Positions 30,961 to 42,185 of a stretch of DNA of 64,000 nucleotides are shown here, piece by piece. This DNA is from Aphanomyces cochlioides (taxonomy: Eukaryota; Oomycota; Saprolegniomycetes; Saprolegniales; Verrucalvaceae), in assembly GCA_019828595.1 (NCBI GenBank), contig JAHQRK010000014.1:310001-374000 (forward strand), given 5' to 3'. The notes under the pieces were generated by a model. The model made no database searches. It saw only the letters and a list, made by a program, of their open reading frames with translations, and was not told the DNA's origin. Within the stretch, counting starts at the first letter, position 1, and the number at the start of each line of letters is the position of its first letter. Made by a program: the position numbers and the translations under genes.

Positions 30961-33328
30961 ATGACACAGGATGTGCGATGTGATGTGGAGATTCAAGTGG
31001 CGTTGGCATCCACGGGCCAGAACATCAGCACGAAGCGTTTCCCGAATGCAGTCTTGAGCAAGCGCAATGGCGGCCTCCAAGTTTTTGGAGAACGAAGCAA
31101 GACAGCCATTCGAACGCGAGGAATTGAGTGTAGGAGAGCATTTATTTGGATGATTCATGTTGATCCGCTCTCTGTAGTGTACTTTAGTCAAGTCCACCGT
31201 GGAATGTTGACATTTATCTGGTAAGTCCGTCTCCACTCGGTGCATTTGAACGAGGATGAAGGCGAGAAGGCACCAAGTTTACCCAGTACAACTGCAGCAA
31301 CGGCAGTCCGACAGAGATGCAAGAGCTGAGAGATTTCGCATTGAGTCAAGGAGCGATTGCAAAGACGATGCAGGTCGCTTCAACTGTTCAAGTAACGCCG
31401 AGACCGCCGCTTCAAGACCACACAAACACAGTCTCGACGCTCGCAGAGGACAGCCCCCCGAGCAAAAAGCGCCGTCTGTCTCCTCCAAAGGTAACGCGCT
31501 TGCTGTCAGCTGAATGACGGAGGATACACCAGGCGCGTCAACTTCACGAGCAAAAGCCAGTGGTCAAACGCAGTCGACAGCTCACGCCTGACCAAGTCCG
31601 CGTACGCATGCACCGCGCGCTCTTTTTGTCTTGACCTTCTTTCTTTGCCTCTAGGTGATTGAAGCAGTGCAAAGAAAAGAGAATGTCTTCTTCACGGGGC
31701 GTGCAGGCACTGGGAAATCGTTCTTACTGCGCCATCTCCAGCGGCTCTTGTCTCCCGTTGGACTCTACTGCACTGCGACGACTGGCATTGCTGCCTTCCA
31801 TATTCGTATGATGACAAAGCAAGCAGAAGCTCATGTGGATCGTAGATGGCATGACGCTGCATCATTTCGCCGGCTTGCGCCCCAACGATACTCTCCACAG
31901 TGTCTCGAGCATGCTGACAGCAATTCGCCGCCATAAAGACGCGCTCTTTCGGTACAAACTCTTTTATCCTCACCTCATTTCAACGTCGACGCAGATGGCA
32001 GAACGCAAGGACACTCGTCGTCGATGAAATCTCCATGCTTGGTCTGGATTCCCCTCGACAAGTGCAAGATTTTCACGCTCCTTGATGGTAGACGGACGCA
32101 TGTTTGAAGCGTTGGAAGCCATTTCACGAGCGCTACGTCAGTCCGAGCGATTCTTTGGCGGCATCCAGCTGATCTTGACGGGCGATTTCTACCAAGTACG
32201 CGCTCCACGTCGATTGTTGATCTTATGCTGACGACTGTAGTTGCCTCCCGTTGCGGAAGATCGCCAGCCGTCGTTTTGCTTTCAAGTCGACGCGTGGAAA
32301 CGGTATATGGTCCATGGATTTCCTGGCATGGATCTGTGGACAATTGTAGCGGCATCACGACATCGATCTCGCTCGACCAAGTGTTTCGCCAGCGCGATGC
32401 GGATTTCATTGCAATCCTCAACTCGATTCGCATTGGAGCGTACTCTGACGTAGCTCATGCTCGTCTCGAGAGCTGCCCTCACGCTTCATGCTCTAGGCGA
32501 TGTTGTCCAAGTTGAATGCAAGGGTAGCCGCCCCACCGGCGGATGCGATTCATATTTTCACACACAACGCCGACGTGATCGAGGTTTATACTCTGTCGAC
32601 GTGGCCGTCACCGTCTTCTTGTAGACGAACAAAGCTCGTCTCGATGCATTGGAAGGCAAAGCGCATGAATATGCCGCCATCGACACGTACGTCCAGCATG
32701 TCCATCCATATGATTGAGATGCAGTCGCAGTGGCAATATTGAACTCCTCCGTGGCTCGCCTGTGCCATCGCTCATCCAGCTCAAGAGTACGACGACATGA
32801 TCATTCTCTTGGATGCCGACTTTGTCCTTGTAGAAGGCGCTAAAGTCATGCTCACCAAGACTCTCTCGGTGGCGTCTGGTCTTGTCAATGGCGCGCGCGG
32901 AGTTGTACGTCCTCGCCACGTCAATGAATCTAACATGCATCTTTCTAGGTGCTTGGCTTTGCCCCTGACACTCAGTTGCCACACGTTCGCTTTGACCATG
33001 GCCACTCGCAAGTCATCACGCTTGAAGTCTTCTCCGTGAGTGCCAACCAAACCGTCATGGCCTCTCGTCAACAGGTCCGCATGGTCTCCCTCCATGAACC
33101 GACCGACTGTAGCTACCGCTCACTCTGGCCTACGCCATCAGCATCCACAAGAGCCAAGGCTTGACTTTCTCGACCGCCGCCTTGCACCTCGCTAAAGTTT
33201 TCGAGTATGGCCAAGCCTACGTCGCCCTCTCTCGGCTGTCGTCCCTAGCGGGGCTCACGCTGACGGCGCCGCTCACCCGCCAAGCTATCCGCGTTCATCC
33301 TCGGCTGTCCAATCTCTCTGGCATGTAA
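30961..33328 (+). CDS. PIF1: PIF1-family 5'-to-3' DNA helicase
   Basis: PIF1 unwinds G-quadruplexes, R-loops and stalled forks in nucleus or mitochondria. Sixteen exons give about 564 residues; the first are 30961-31129, 31178-31220, 31262-31490, 31533-31601, 31655-31805 and the last 33113-33328. The spliced protein follows human PIF1 throughout, including the N-terminal domain. Motifs: Walker [35 protein letters not shown], Walker [68 protein letters not shown] and [17 protein letters not shown] basic NLS-like stretch ([11 protein letters not shown]) precedes the helicase core. The acceptor of the exon near 32725 is ambiguous by six bases. Apparent frameshifts all vanish after removing introns of 40-53 bases. 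Confidence 0.92.
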
Positions 33329-33386
33329 TATATCCTGCTGCATGCTCAGTTGCTTACTTTTTGAAACGGTCGGTTACGGCGGCGGC

Positions 33387-34393
33387 ATGGACGAGACGAC
33401 GGGATATCAAGCTTACAAGGAAAAGTACAACGAGACGGTGGCCGCGCCGAATGCGCCGCTCCTGCGTGTGGTAAACTCCCGACGCAAAACACTCACATGA
33501 TGCCGCGCGGCGTAGATTCGACCACCGGATGACAAAGAGACAGAATCGAAGCGCACCGAGTTGATCGGGACGGCGGAGGAGCTGCTCGAGCATGACATGG
33601 ACGAGCTGAAAGAAGCGACGCATGTCCACAACGTGGAGATCCAAAAGCATTTCGTATGGAGCGTCATCCTTTGTTATCCCCAACGGTGGCTGGCTGTAGG
33701 ATGCGATCATGGAGCGTGCGCGGCACTTTGAAGCCAAGCTGCATGACGAAGAGGTCGAACGCGATGCGTCCATCGGACAGCTCCGCTTGCAAGTCACGCA
33801 AGCTTTCGACAGTGCGTACGCCTCGATGGAAACCAAAGCAATCGAGGCGTTCAATGTCCGTCTCGAGGACACAATTCCAAAGCAGGAGACGCGGGCGGGC
33901 GACTTTTCCACGGCCTTTGATGAATTTGTCCACGTGACGGTGCCCGGCATCATTGAAGCGCTGCAAGGAACGATCACGCGCCGCCTTGAAAAGTCCCACG
34001 AGACGTTCGACATTGACAACTCCAAGCTCCTCAAGCGCGAAAAGAAAATGCGTGGCCACATTGAAACCCATGAGCGACGGACAGCCCAAGCGTTCACCGA
34101 CGAGAAGGACCGCCGAGTGACGACGTTTGTGGCGCTGGAAGAAGCTATCCACACCACGATGCAGATCGACGACCGACATGTTGTCCATGCCAAGCTCCAT
34201 CTTGACTCGTGTGAATTTGTAGGCGGAGAGAAAACAAGGTAGCATGATTGAGACGATTGTCGCCCTGCGAGCTCAGTACGACGAAGAGCGACTGGTGCGG
34301 GAGACGGAAGATGCGGCGCTGCTGGAAAGAGTGGCCGAGACGATGGAGCGACTGCATGTGAGCATCTTGGAATCGTTTGGCGAGGAAAAGTAG
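33387..34393 (+). CDS. SF-assemblin / beta-giardin-like protein
   Basis: SF-assemblins form striated fibres attached to basal bodies. Four exons (33387-33470, 33516-33653, 33700-34179, 34223-34393; introns of 45, 46 and 43 bases) give 290 residues, the usual size. A short non-helical head (MDETTGYQAYKEKYNETV) leads into an almost unbroken coiled coil (DDKETESKRTELIGTAEELL, DAIMERARHFEAKLHDEEVE, HIETHERRTAQAFTDEKDRR) ending ERLHVSILESFGEEK. No other domain is present. The start lies 58 bases after the PIF1 stop. Another coiled-coil family cannot be excluded. Confidence 0.75.
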
Positions 34394-34550
34394 TCGATTC
34401 CACATCTTTTTTATTTCTGCGTCAAGGAACTTTAGAAAGACAAAGGCACTGCAACTCGATGTTTCGGCGTACGAACTACCTAGATGCTGTCCACGTCTCC
34501 CTGTCAGTGTCTACTCGAACAGCACACAACCCCTCAACAACAGAGCAAGC

Positions 34551-35027
34551 TTAGTTGGTCGCGGCCTTCTTCGAGACAGCCTTGCCACCTATTACAGCAC
34601 ATATGAGCCTTCTTTTTCCATAGTCGATGATGGATGGAATTACCTTCACGGAAACCGTTCTTGAACTTGCGAGGGATGGTCTTCAAGTAACGCATGCGGC
34701 CCGTGCCGGTAGTGCGGCGACGAAGAGCCTTGACAGACCAGTTGTACTTGCGCATCTTGGCAGCAGGGTAACCGCACGAACCGCAGGTGCTCTTTTGGAT
34801 GTGGTAAGAAGACTTGCCACAGCGACGGCAGATCGTGTGCGACTTGTTGTGGCGCTTACCGAAACTGGAGGTACCTTTGGTCTACGCACAGACGAACCAC
34901 GATGAGTTGCGACGCTCTTTGATCACATAGGACGAAACACATGCATGTAGACATTATGTAGCGCATGCTACACCTTCACTCGAGCGTGTGTCCACAGAGA
35001 AAGACCTGTTCATCCTCGACGTACCAT
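34551..35027 (-). CDS. RPL37: Ribosomal protein eL37
   Basis: This is a zinc-ribbon protein of the large cytosolic ribosomal subunit. Exons are 35027-35025, 34881-34644 and 34588-34551, giving 92 residues. The first exon is the ATG alone; a 143-base intron, far longer than others here, separates it from [20 protein letters not shown]. The zinc ligands are in [20 protein letters not shown], followed by [12 protein letters not shown] and [20 protein letters not shown]. The long 5' intron just after the start codon may carry regulatory sequence, as is common for ribosomal protein genes. Confidence 0.95.
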
Positions 35028-35420
35028 TTTCAGAAGATGGGTTGGGAATCCGAGTGAGATGAAAGCAAGGGAATCGCACCGATAGGTTTCCACCAGTCAA
35101 AACCAGCCCATACTTTAGAACCAGTCAACAGAATTGACCAATCAACGGGCAGATTGCTCCAACCTTTCAAAATGAATACTGTCTGTATTCAGTTATACAG
35201 TTATACACTACATATAATGATAACCTATAAGAACTGATATATTGTATACTATCAATTTACACAACTATACTGTTGAGATCTTATACGTTAGGCATTGAAT
35301 TGTAGAGGTTTTGGATTGATTTTAAAAGGAATTGACAAATATACATTATGGAAGGTAATACCTGTACAATTTGATATATGTCGCATTGACACATTTTTGC
35401 AAATCGATCCAACGACGCCC
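35028..35420. other. AT-rich spacer
   Basis: A spacer with a markedly AT-rich core (about 35170-35390), CAGTCAA and CCAATCA boxes near 35090-35145, and no recognisable gene. It is the shared upstream region of the divergent eL37 and ankyrin-hydroxylase genes. Confidence 0.4.
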
Positions 35421-36828
35421 ATGGATGATGTTGATCGGGAAGGCTTGACGACGCTTGCGACGGCCCACGATGCGCTCAAACACGTGCTACAATCAACACT
35501 CGTGCTCAAGGAGCCTGTGTATGTGATGGGCCAGCCACCTCTACTCTTTGCGGCCTCGATGTATGATGAGGAATTGGCGCTTGCTGTAAGTGATTGTTTT
35601 GGCGCATGTCTTTGTCAACTTGTGGAATAGATCTTAGAGCAGAGACATCGCCTCGTCGTGGATGTGAATGTGGTAGACAATCATGGATTGACGCCATTGC
35701 ACTATGCTGCCGACTCGGACATGTTCGATCTGGCCAAAGCTCTGGTCGAGTGTCAAGACATTGACTTGACTCTCACGACGGAAGACTTGTCGCTGCTCGG
35801 ACTCGTGGAGAGCGGCGGTCGCACGGCTCTACACCTTGCATGTCTTCGTGGCAACCTGTCTATTGTCGAGCTATTAATGGCGAAAGATCCATCGCTAGAG
35901 CATCTCCATGACTGGGATGGAAATACTCCGTTCTGCTTGGCCCAATTGCACGAACGTTCGTCCGTCGTCAAATTCTTCCAAGTGAGTAAATCTACTCATA
36001 GCTTCATAATCACTTTGAACAACTTGTAGTCGCTCCCGTCTAGCTCAAATCATGTCATACTATCGCCTGAGGTCTTGGCTGAGCGCAAACAGCGCCAACA
36101 GCACGATGCTGCAATGCGTTATCAAGATAGCTTGCAAGTACAACCATGCCTCCAACCAGTCCACGTAACTTTGGGCTTTTATAGGTCCCAGAGCCATTCC
36201 ATAAGGAGCATGTGCTGCCTCAAATTTTGTCCTCCGTCGAATGCCAACGAGTCCTCGACGCTCTCTTCGCCAAGACGGACGTCTCTGGTTGGCAAACCAA
36301 GCGCCACACTGCATACCCTACGACAGATTTGCCAAGCTACTGCCTCCCACACATCGACGTGTGGGTGAAAGAAACTTTCAAGTACGATCAATTCGACTAC
36401 ATGCACTGAGCCACTCTCGTAGCTCCCGACTATTTCCAGCGATTCGCGCGGCATACGGCCTAACCGAGTCGACGCAGCTCTCGTTTCGCGATTTATTCTA
36501 CGTCAAATACGAAGCCGCTGGGCCATCCGTTCAAAACGACCTTGGTTTGCACTGCGATGGCTCCATTTTATCATTTAATATCCTCCTCAACGATGCACAA
36601 TCCTTTGAAGGCGGTGGAACGTATTTTGAAGCCACTCAGTCGACCGTAAGAACTCTTCAAATGGGCTGCAAAGTTGACTCACTGCCATTTTAGGTGAAAA
36701 TCCAACAAGGACATGCTGTCGTTCACAGTGGCCGAGTCATGCATGGCGCAGCTCCTGTTCTAGATGGCAAACGACTCATCCTCGTTGGCTTTCTCAACGT
36801 ACGCGAGTTGGATTTTGTCATCAACTAG
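35421..36828 (+). CDS. Ankyrin plus prolyl 4-hydroxylase-type dioxygenase
   Basis: The C-terminal half is a 2-oxoglutarate/Fe(II) dioxygenase of the prolyl 4-hydroxylase type. Six exons (35421-35585, 35631-35981, 36030-36137, 36185-36381, 36423-36645, 36694-36828) give 392 residues. Residues 1-180 contain classical ankyrin units (VNVVDNHGLTPLHYAADSDM, SGGRTALHLACLRGNLSIVE, HDWDGNTPFCLAQLHERSSV), unlike the WLHxHR type elsewhere. The catalytic part has DLFYVKYEA, the HxD pair in LGLHCDGSILSFNILLND, GGGTYFE, the distal His in HSGRVMHGAA, and Arg in GKRLILVGFLNV for 2-oxoglutarate. All ligands are present, so activity is expected; the substrate is unknown. The ATG at 35421 is the first in frame. 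Confidence 0.85.
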
Positions 36829-37297
36829 CTCATCCATCAAATATAACGTTATGAATGTTCAAACTCTGCTGGCGTCCCCCTGCAGTGCCCTCAGTCAACC
36901 AAGACAACAGAGCACGCACCTGCAGCATGCACAATGGGATCCAACGTGCTGCTTCCAGTGGAGAGAACTGCTCTTCTTGGGGCAAATCATCACTCCAATG
37001 CCCACAACCACGATTTCAGCGCGGAGGACACGCGAACCTGCAGCATCTGAGCCCTTCCGCCCCCTCTATGCCGACGTAAAGATGACTCTTTTCAAGCGCC
37101 AGGAAGGTTATGAAGGGGATTTCCCCTTGTTTAGACACCAGGGCTCTGTCTACATAGACACCTCTGTGCAACATCTATCATGAGGCTTATCTTTGTCCTG
37201 GATGATGCGTTTCTATGCATGACATGGATGACATAACAATATGCGGGGCGATACCAGAGTTGATGGATGCCATTTCATTTCTCAATCCACTTCCAAG
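36829..37297. other. Spacer before the APC pseudogene
   Basis: No gene or structured element is visible between the dioxygenase and the dead transporter. Confidence 0.4.
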
Positions 37298-39126
37298 ATG
37301 GATTCAACGTACATTTCCATGGGAACGCCGCGGACAAGCTCGCCATCGTCGTCCACCAGACCTCGCCTTGGCCTCAAGCGCGTGTTACACATTCCAATCG
37401 AGGAAGACTTGACACAAGAGCGCCCTTCGTTCATCTACCCACCTCCTTGGCACGTCAATGAAGCTGTGGAACCCCCCCACCGATGAAATTGCCGCCCTCC
37501 GTAAGGAATTTAACCAACCCAAGCATCTTCTTGGCCAATGGGTTTCCACGGCCATCTGCGGCAACGACTGATGTAATTCAAGACAACTTCCGCAACACAA
37601 CGTATCCCGACGTGAACTTTGCCGGCTCGATGATTGACGGCAATATCTTCACGGCGCTTTTCTTTGGCTTTAGCTCGGCCATGCTCGGCGTCACTGGCTT
37701 TGAAACCTCTTCCAACTTTGTCGAGGAGCAAAAGCCCGGCGTCTTTCGTCAAACTTTACGAGTAAGCCATCGCCACCATTCATCAAAGTCATCAACTCTT
37801 GTAGAACATGTGGGCCATTTCTTCCTTCTACAACGTCATCTTATGCGTCCTGTGTTTTGGAGTGCTTCCTCTCCACGGCGACGATGGCATCCTAGCCCAC
37901 CAGAACGCAGTCTTCGCTCAAGTTGGCCTCGTGGCTGCAGGCTCTTGGTGTCAATGGCTCGTAGCGATCGATTCATTCGTCGTGCTGTCAGGTGCAGTGC
38001 TCACTGGCTACGTCGGTACAACTGGTACGACACCAAAATTGATCCGCGTGGGGGAACTCGACTATTTGTAGGCTTGGGACGGCGTTTGGCCGCCGATCGC
38101 GTCATGCCAGGACTCTTTGCACGCCAGAACAAGTGGCGAAAGACCAACCACTGGCTCATCCTGGCATTCTTTGCAATCGCAACGAGCCTCGTCTTGATTC
38201 TGAACGCGAATAATCTCGTCCTCTCTGGCGTCTACACGTATTCTTTCTTGTCGCTCATGTTTCTCTTTGGCTCTGGCTGCACCATGCTCAAGATCAAGCG
38301 CCAGGACGTTCCCCGAGCCATAAAAGCGCCATGGTACGGTAGCATGACTGTGCCTTGAGTGACTTGATGCTGTCTTAGGTGGTGTTGCCTCTTGGGAATG
38401 TTTGTCGTGCTTATTGGGATTGCGGGCAACTTGCTGGGCGACCCCAAGACGCTCATGTACTTTGCCTTCTACTTCATCTTTGTCTTCTTCGTCATCTACT
38501 TGATGCTCGAACGCGTCGTTGTCTTGAGGATCTTGATTGCCATCATCAATCTCGTCACGAACGACAAGCAGCAAGGTGGATTCGACACGAGCACAGACAT
38601 TTTCCCGAGCATGATCGAAGATTCAGCGATCGAGCAGCTCAAACACCACGGCAACGATCGGGTATGGGAACGCGACGGTCGCCAAGTGTCGTTACTTTCT
38701 CGGCACATCAAGCACATAAGCAATCCACCCATCATCTTCTTCATCAAGAAAGCCAACTTGACCGTCCTCAACAAGGCAATCTTGTATGTCCGCCACAATG
38801 AGATCACGCTCAATTTGAGGGTAGTTCACATCTACCCCGAGGAAACTCCCGCAGCGCTCGCAAATGTTAACGCGCTGAAAGAAATGGTCGCACTGTACGA
38901 TCAAGTGTAACCCAAACTGAGGTACTCCATCTCTTCGCCGTGACGTCGACCAGTGTTTTTCTTGTAGAACCGATTTTTATTCGATCCGGGGAGCGTTTGA
39001 GCCCGCGATGATCGAGTGGATCTCGCATAAATACGGCATCAAAACCAACATGATGTTCATCAAACAACCAACGAACTGCATGGTCCACCAAGTTCTTCCC
39101 GCGGTGTTCGCGTCATCACGGGATAA
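37298..39126 (+). pseudogene. Dead APC-family amino-acid transporter
   Basis: This copy is collinear with the intact transporter at 39747-42145 but has at least three lesions. A C-run near 37470 shifts the frame after HVNEAVE. About 0.5 kb of coding sequence, holding the first five or six helices, is missing at 37571, where ICGND meets VIQDN directly and a TGA follows. TAC is replaced by TAA at about 38909 (LYDQV then stop), and the last 60 bases also drift in frame. Elsewhere it is well preserved, including splice sites (GFETSSNFVEEQKPGVFRQT, LGRRLAADRVMPGLF, PIIFFIKKANLTVLNKAILY), so inactivation is relatively recent. Confidence 0.85.
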
Positions 39127-39746
39127 CTCCCGCGCAAATCTTCAACCCTTCGTCGTTTGAAGCCCATCCCCAGCCATATAATAGATTGGTTGCTTCGTTT
39201 CTTTCACCAACGGGGCTTTGCCACGCTCCATCCACTCTGGGGTGTAACAACCACGTTGAACGCACCACTCTTCTCTGCGCTTTCACGTCATCGCATCCAC
39301 TGTTTCTCTCATCTTGGCACTGCAACATCATCATTTCATCTTGGGAAATGTTTTATTATCCAATCAAATCCATTGTTAGGACTTCGTTTTAACCAATCAT
39401 ATCACTTTATTGTTGAATCTTTCGCTCAGCACGATCGCACAACATGCACGAGACGTCCACAACCAGTGCACGCGCAACGCTGTAGTCTGTTGTTTATCAA
39501 TGCTCTATCACTTGTCAATGTCGACGAGGCTGCTCGTGGCCGGCAGTGGTTGTTTCAACGTCAAGAAGAAAACACACTTGGACTTTCCAAATTTGACTTG
39601 AAATTTGTATACTTTTGGATCTTCAGCCCTATCCCCATCCTTATTGTACAGTGAAATTCGAGAAAGTCCAATTTTCAATGTGGATCGTCCAAATGGACAA
39701 CGCAAATTGAAACCAAGCTACGTTACGTTCTTGAATCTGACGAGAT
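39127..39746. other. Spacer upstream of the intact APC transporter
   Basis: Two CCAATCA boxes (39358-39400) and AT-rich segments are present. No gene is supported; this is the probable promoter of the intact transporter. Confidence 0.4.
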
Positions 39747-42145
39747 ATGGCGACGACTGGTGCGGCGTTGTTGTCTCCGAAGGCGGCGTATGAAGCGATG
39801 GGATCCCCAGTGCCCTTGGCTCGGCAAGAATCAACGCTACGACGACGTGTGTTGCATATTCCAGTCATCGAAGACACCGCGAAAGGACCAACGTTTTTGT
39901 TCCCAGAGCAAGATGGGACCCATGAAACCATTGAAGTTCCAGTCGATGAATTGAACGAGATCCGCGACGGACTGAACAAGCCCAAGCACTTGTTGAGCGA
40001 ATGGGTTGCGACGGCGATTTGTGGCAATGATATTATGTCGAGTGTCATGTATTCGACCGGGTTGGTTGTCGTGAAGGGCGGCAAACTCGCGCCTGTCGCG
40101 TTTGCATTGGTCTCGTTGGTGCTCTACCTCTACCGATGGGTCTATACGGAAGTTGTGATGGCGATTCCGCTCAACGGGGGCTCGTACAACTTGCTACTCA
40201 ACACGACGTCCAAGAAATTTGCTGCGATGGCCGCTTGTCTAAGTACGTTGTGTTATGTGGCGACCGGAGTCGTGTCAGCGATTACTGCATGCGAATATGT
40301 CAAAGCTGCCGTAAGAAATTTCGTTGGATCGCTCGTCCTAAGAATGAAATAGGTTCCTGACATGCCAGTTGTTGGGCCATCCGTTGGATTGCTTGGCATC
40401 TTTGCATCCTTGACGATCATTGGGATCAACGAATCTTCCGTCGCAGCATTTATCATTTTCCTCTTTCACATGTTGACACTGACAGTCTTGACGGTCGCGT
40501 CGTTTATCTATATGGTAAGGCTATCTCTGCTCTCTCCTTAGCCTTCATTTGCGTCGTTATCTAGGTGAAGAACCCAGATATTATCCGTGACAATTACAAA
40601 GTTCCTTACCCCGACGTCGACTATCTGGGCGACACGATCTCGGGCAATTTCTTTCGAGCACTCTTCTTTGGCTTCAGTGCTGCAATGCTTGGTGTTACGG
40701 GATTCGAGACATCGTCCAACTTTGTGGAAGAACAAAAGCCAGGCGTCTTCCCCAAGACTCTGCGCGTAGGTGGAAAATACTCGGAGCTCTCTTATGGACT
40801 TCATAGAATATGTGGGCCTTGTCGTCCATTTACAACATCGTGCTATGCATCTTGGCGCTTGGCGTCTTGACGATTGACGACATTGTGGTCTACCAGAACT
40901 CTGTCCTTGCTCAAATGGCTCAAGTCGCTGCAGGCGACTGGCTCAAATGGTGGGTTACCATCGATGCGCTGATTGTATTGTCTGGAGGTGTCCTGACTTC
41001 CTACGTCGGTATCACTGGTGCGTTGACCTCTTACCCCATGGTTTGGCTTACTTTTCGTGCAGGTTTGGTCCGTCGGTTGTCAGCAGACCGCGTCATGCCT
41101 GAATTTCTCTCTCGGAAAAATTCTTGTCGCGGCACAACGCATTGGATTTCCCTTTTCTTCTTCGTCCTCGCCACGAGTTTGGTCTTTGTCTTGAATGGCA
41201 ATGCCACCGTCTTGTCCAACGTGTACACGTACTCATTCCTGTCCCTCATGTTTCTTTTTGGCATGGGCTGCATGATGCTCAAACTCAAACGCCATGATAT
41301 TCCCCGCGCTGTGAAAGCTCCGTGGTGGATTTGTGTCTTTGGTGTTCTCCTTGTCCTCTTTGGCTTCATGGGCAACCTTCTTGGCAATCCCAAAGCGCTC
41401 ACGTACTTTGCTGTTTACTTCATCTTTGTTGGCGCAGTCATCTATCTCAACCTCGAGCGGGTCTTTGTCCTCCGCTCTTTGATCGTCGTTATCAACCTCT
41501 TTGCCAAAGAAAAGATAGACCCACAAGGACCTCTCCTTGAGAACGAAGGCATCAACGATCCTGAAATCGATCCTGCCATTGGCAACCAACCTCTCGTTGA
41601 CGATGAGCCACCACTACCTCCACCACCAACCAAACCTGCCGCCACGCCCAAACCCATTGAGCGCGCTATGTCAGCCGATCTTGAACGCGACGGCAAGCAA
41701 GTTGCGCTCCTTGCCCGCACGATCAAGGAGATCAGCAATCAGCCGATCATATTCTTTATCAAGCAAGCCAACTTGACCGTGCTCAACAAGGCCATCTTGT
41801 ACGTCCGCCGCAACGAAATCACGCACAACTTGCGCATCGTGCACGTTTACGAGGAAGCCACGCCGGAAGCTCTCGAGACAATCCAAACGCTCAAGGAAAT
41901 GGTCGCGCTCATGGACAGCCTTTACCCAAAACTCCGGTATCTCGATGCTCATTCTCATTCATTTTCATGACGCTCTTGTGGCTAGAACCGACTTTTATGC
42001 TGTCGTCGCTCCATTTGAACCCGCGACGATCGAATGGCTCTCTCGGCATTACGGTATCTCGACCAATATGATGTTTATCAAACAGCCTGGCAATGCCAAC
42101 GTCCACAAAGTTTCTGCGTATGGCGTGCGTGTCATCACGGGATAA
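39747..42145 (+). CDS. APC-superfamily amino-acid transporter
   Basis: The protein is expected to be a secondary amino-acid or cation-coupled transporter of the plasma or organelle membrane. Six exons (39747-40310, 40353-40514, 40565-40765, 40807-41017, 41063-41936, 41986-42145; introns 41-50 bases) give 723 residues. About twelve hydrophobic helices run from VMYSTGLVVVKGGKLAPVAF to NLLGNPKALTYFAVYFIFVG. Conserved marks are MAIPLNGGSYNLLLNTTSKK, FGFSAAMLGVTGFETSSNFV and LSADRVMPEFL. A long soluble tail of about 220 residues (NQPIIFFIKQANLTVLNKAI, NLRIVHVYEEATPEAL) is reminiscent of the C-termini of SLC12-like carriers. Substrate not determinable. It converges on the apyrase gene with 40 bases between stops. 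Confidence 0.87.
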
Positions 42146-42185
42146 ATTGGCTAAAGTACGCTTCGATTGCATTTTCGTTTTCATT

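Noticed and set aside
31655..33328. PIF1 region as a multiply frameshifted pseudogene
   Set aside because: Every frame change coincides with a GT-AG intron of about 40-53 bases, and the spliced product follows human PIF1 from end to end.
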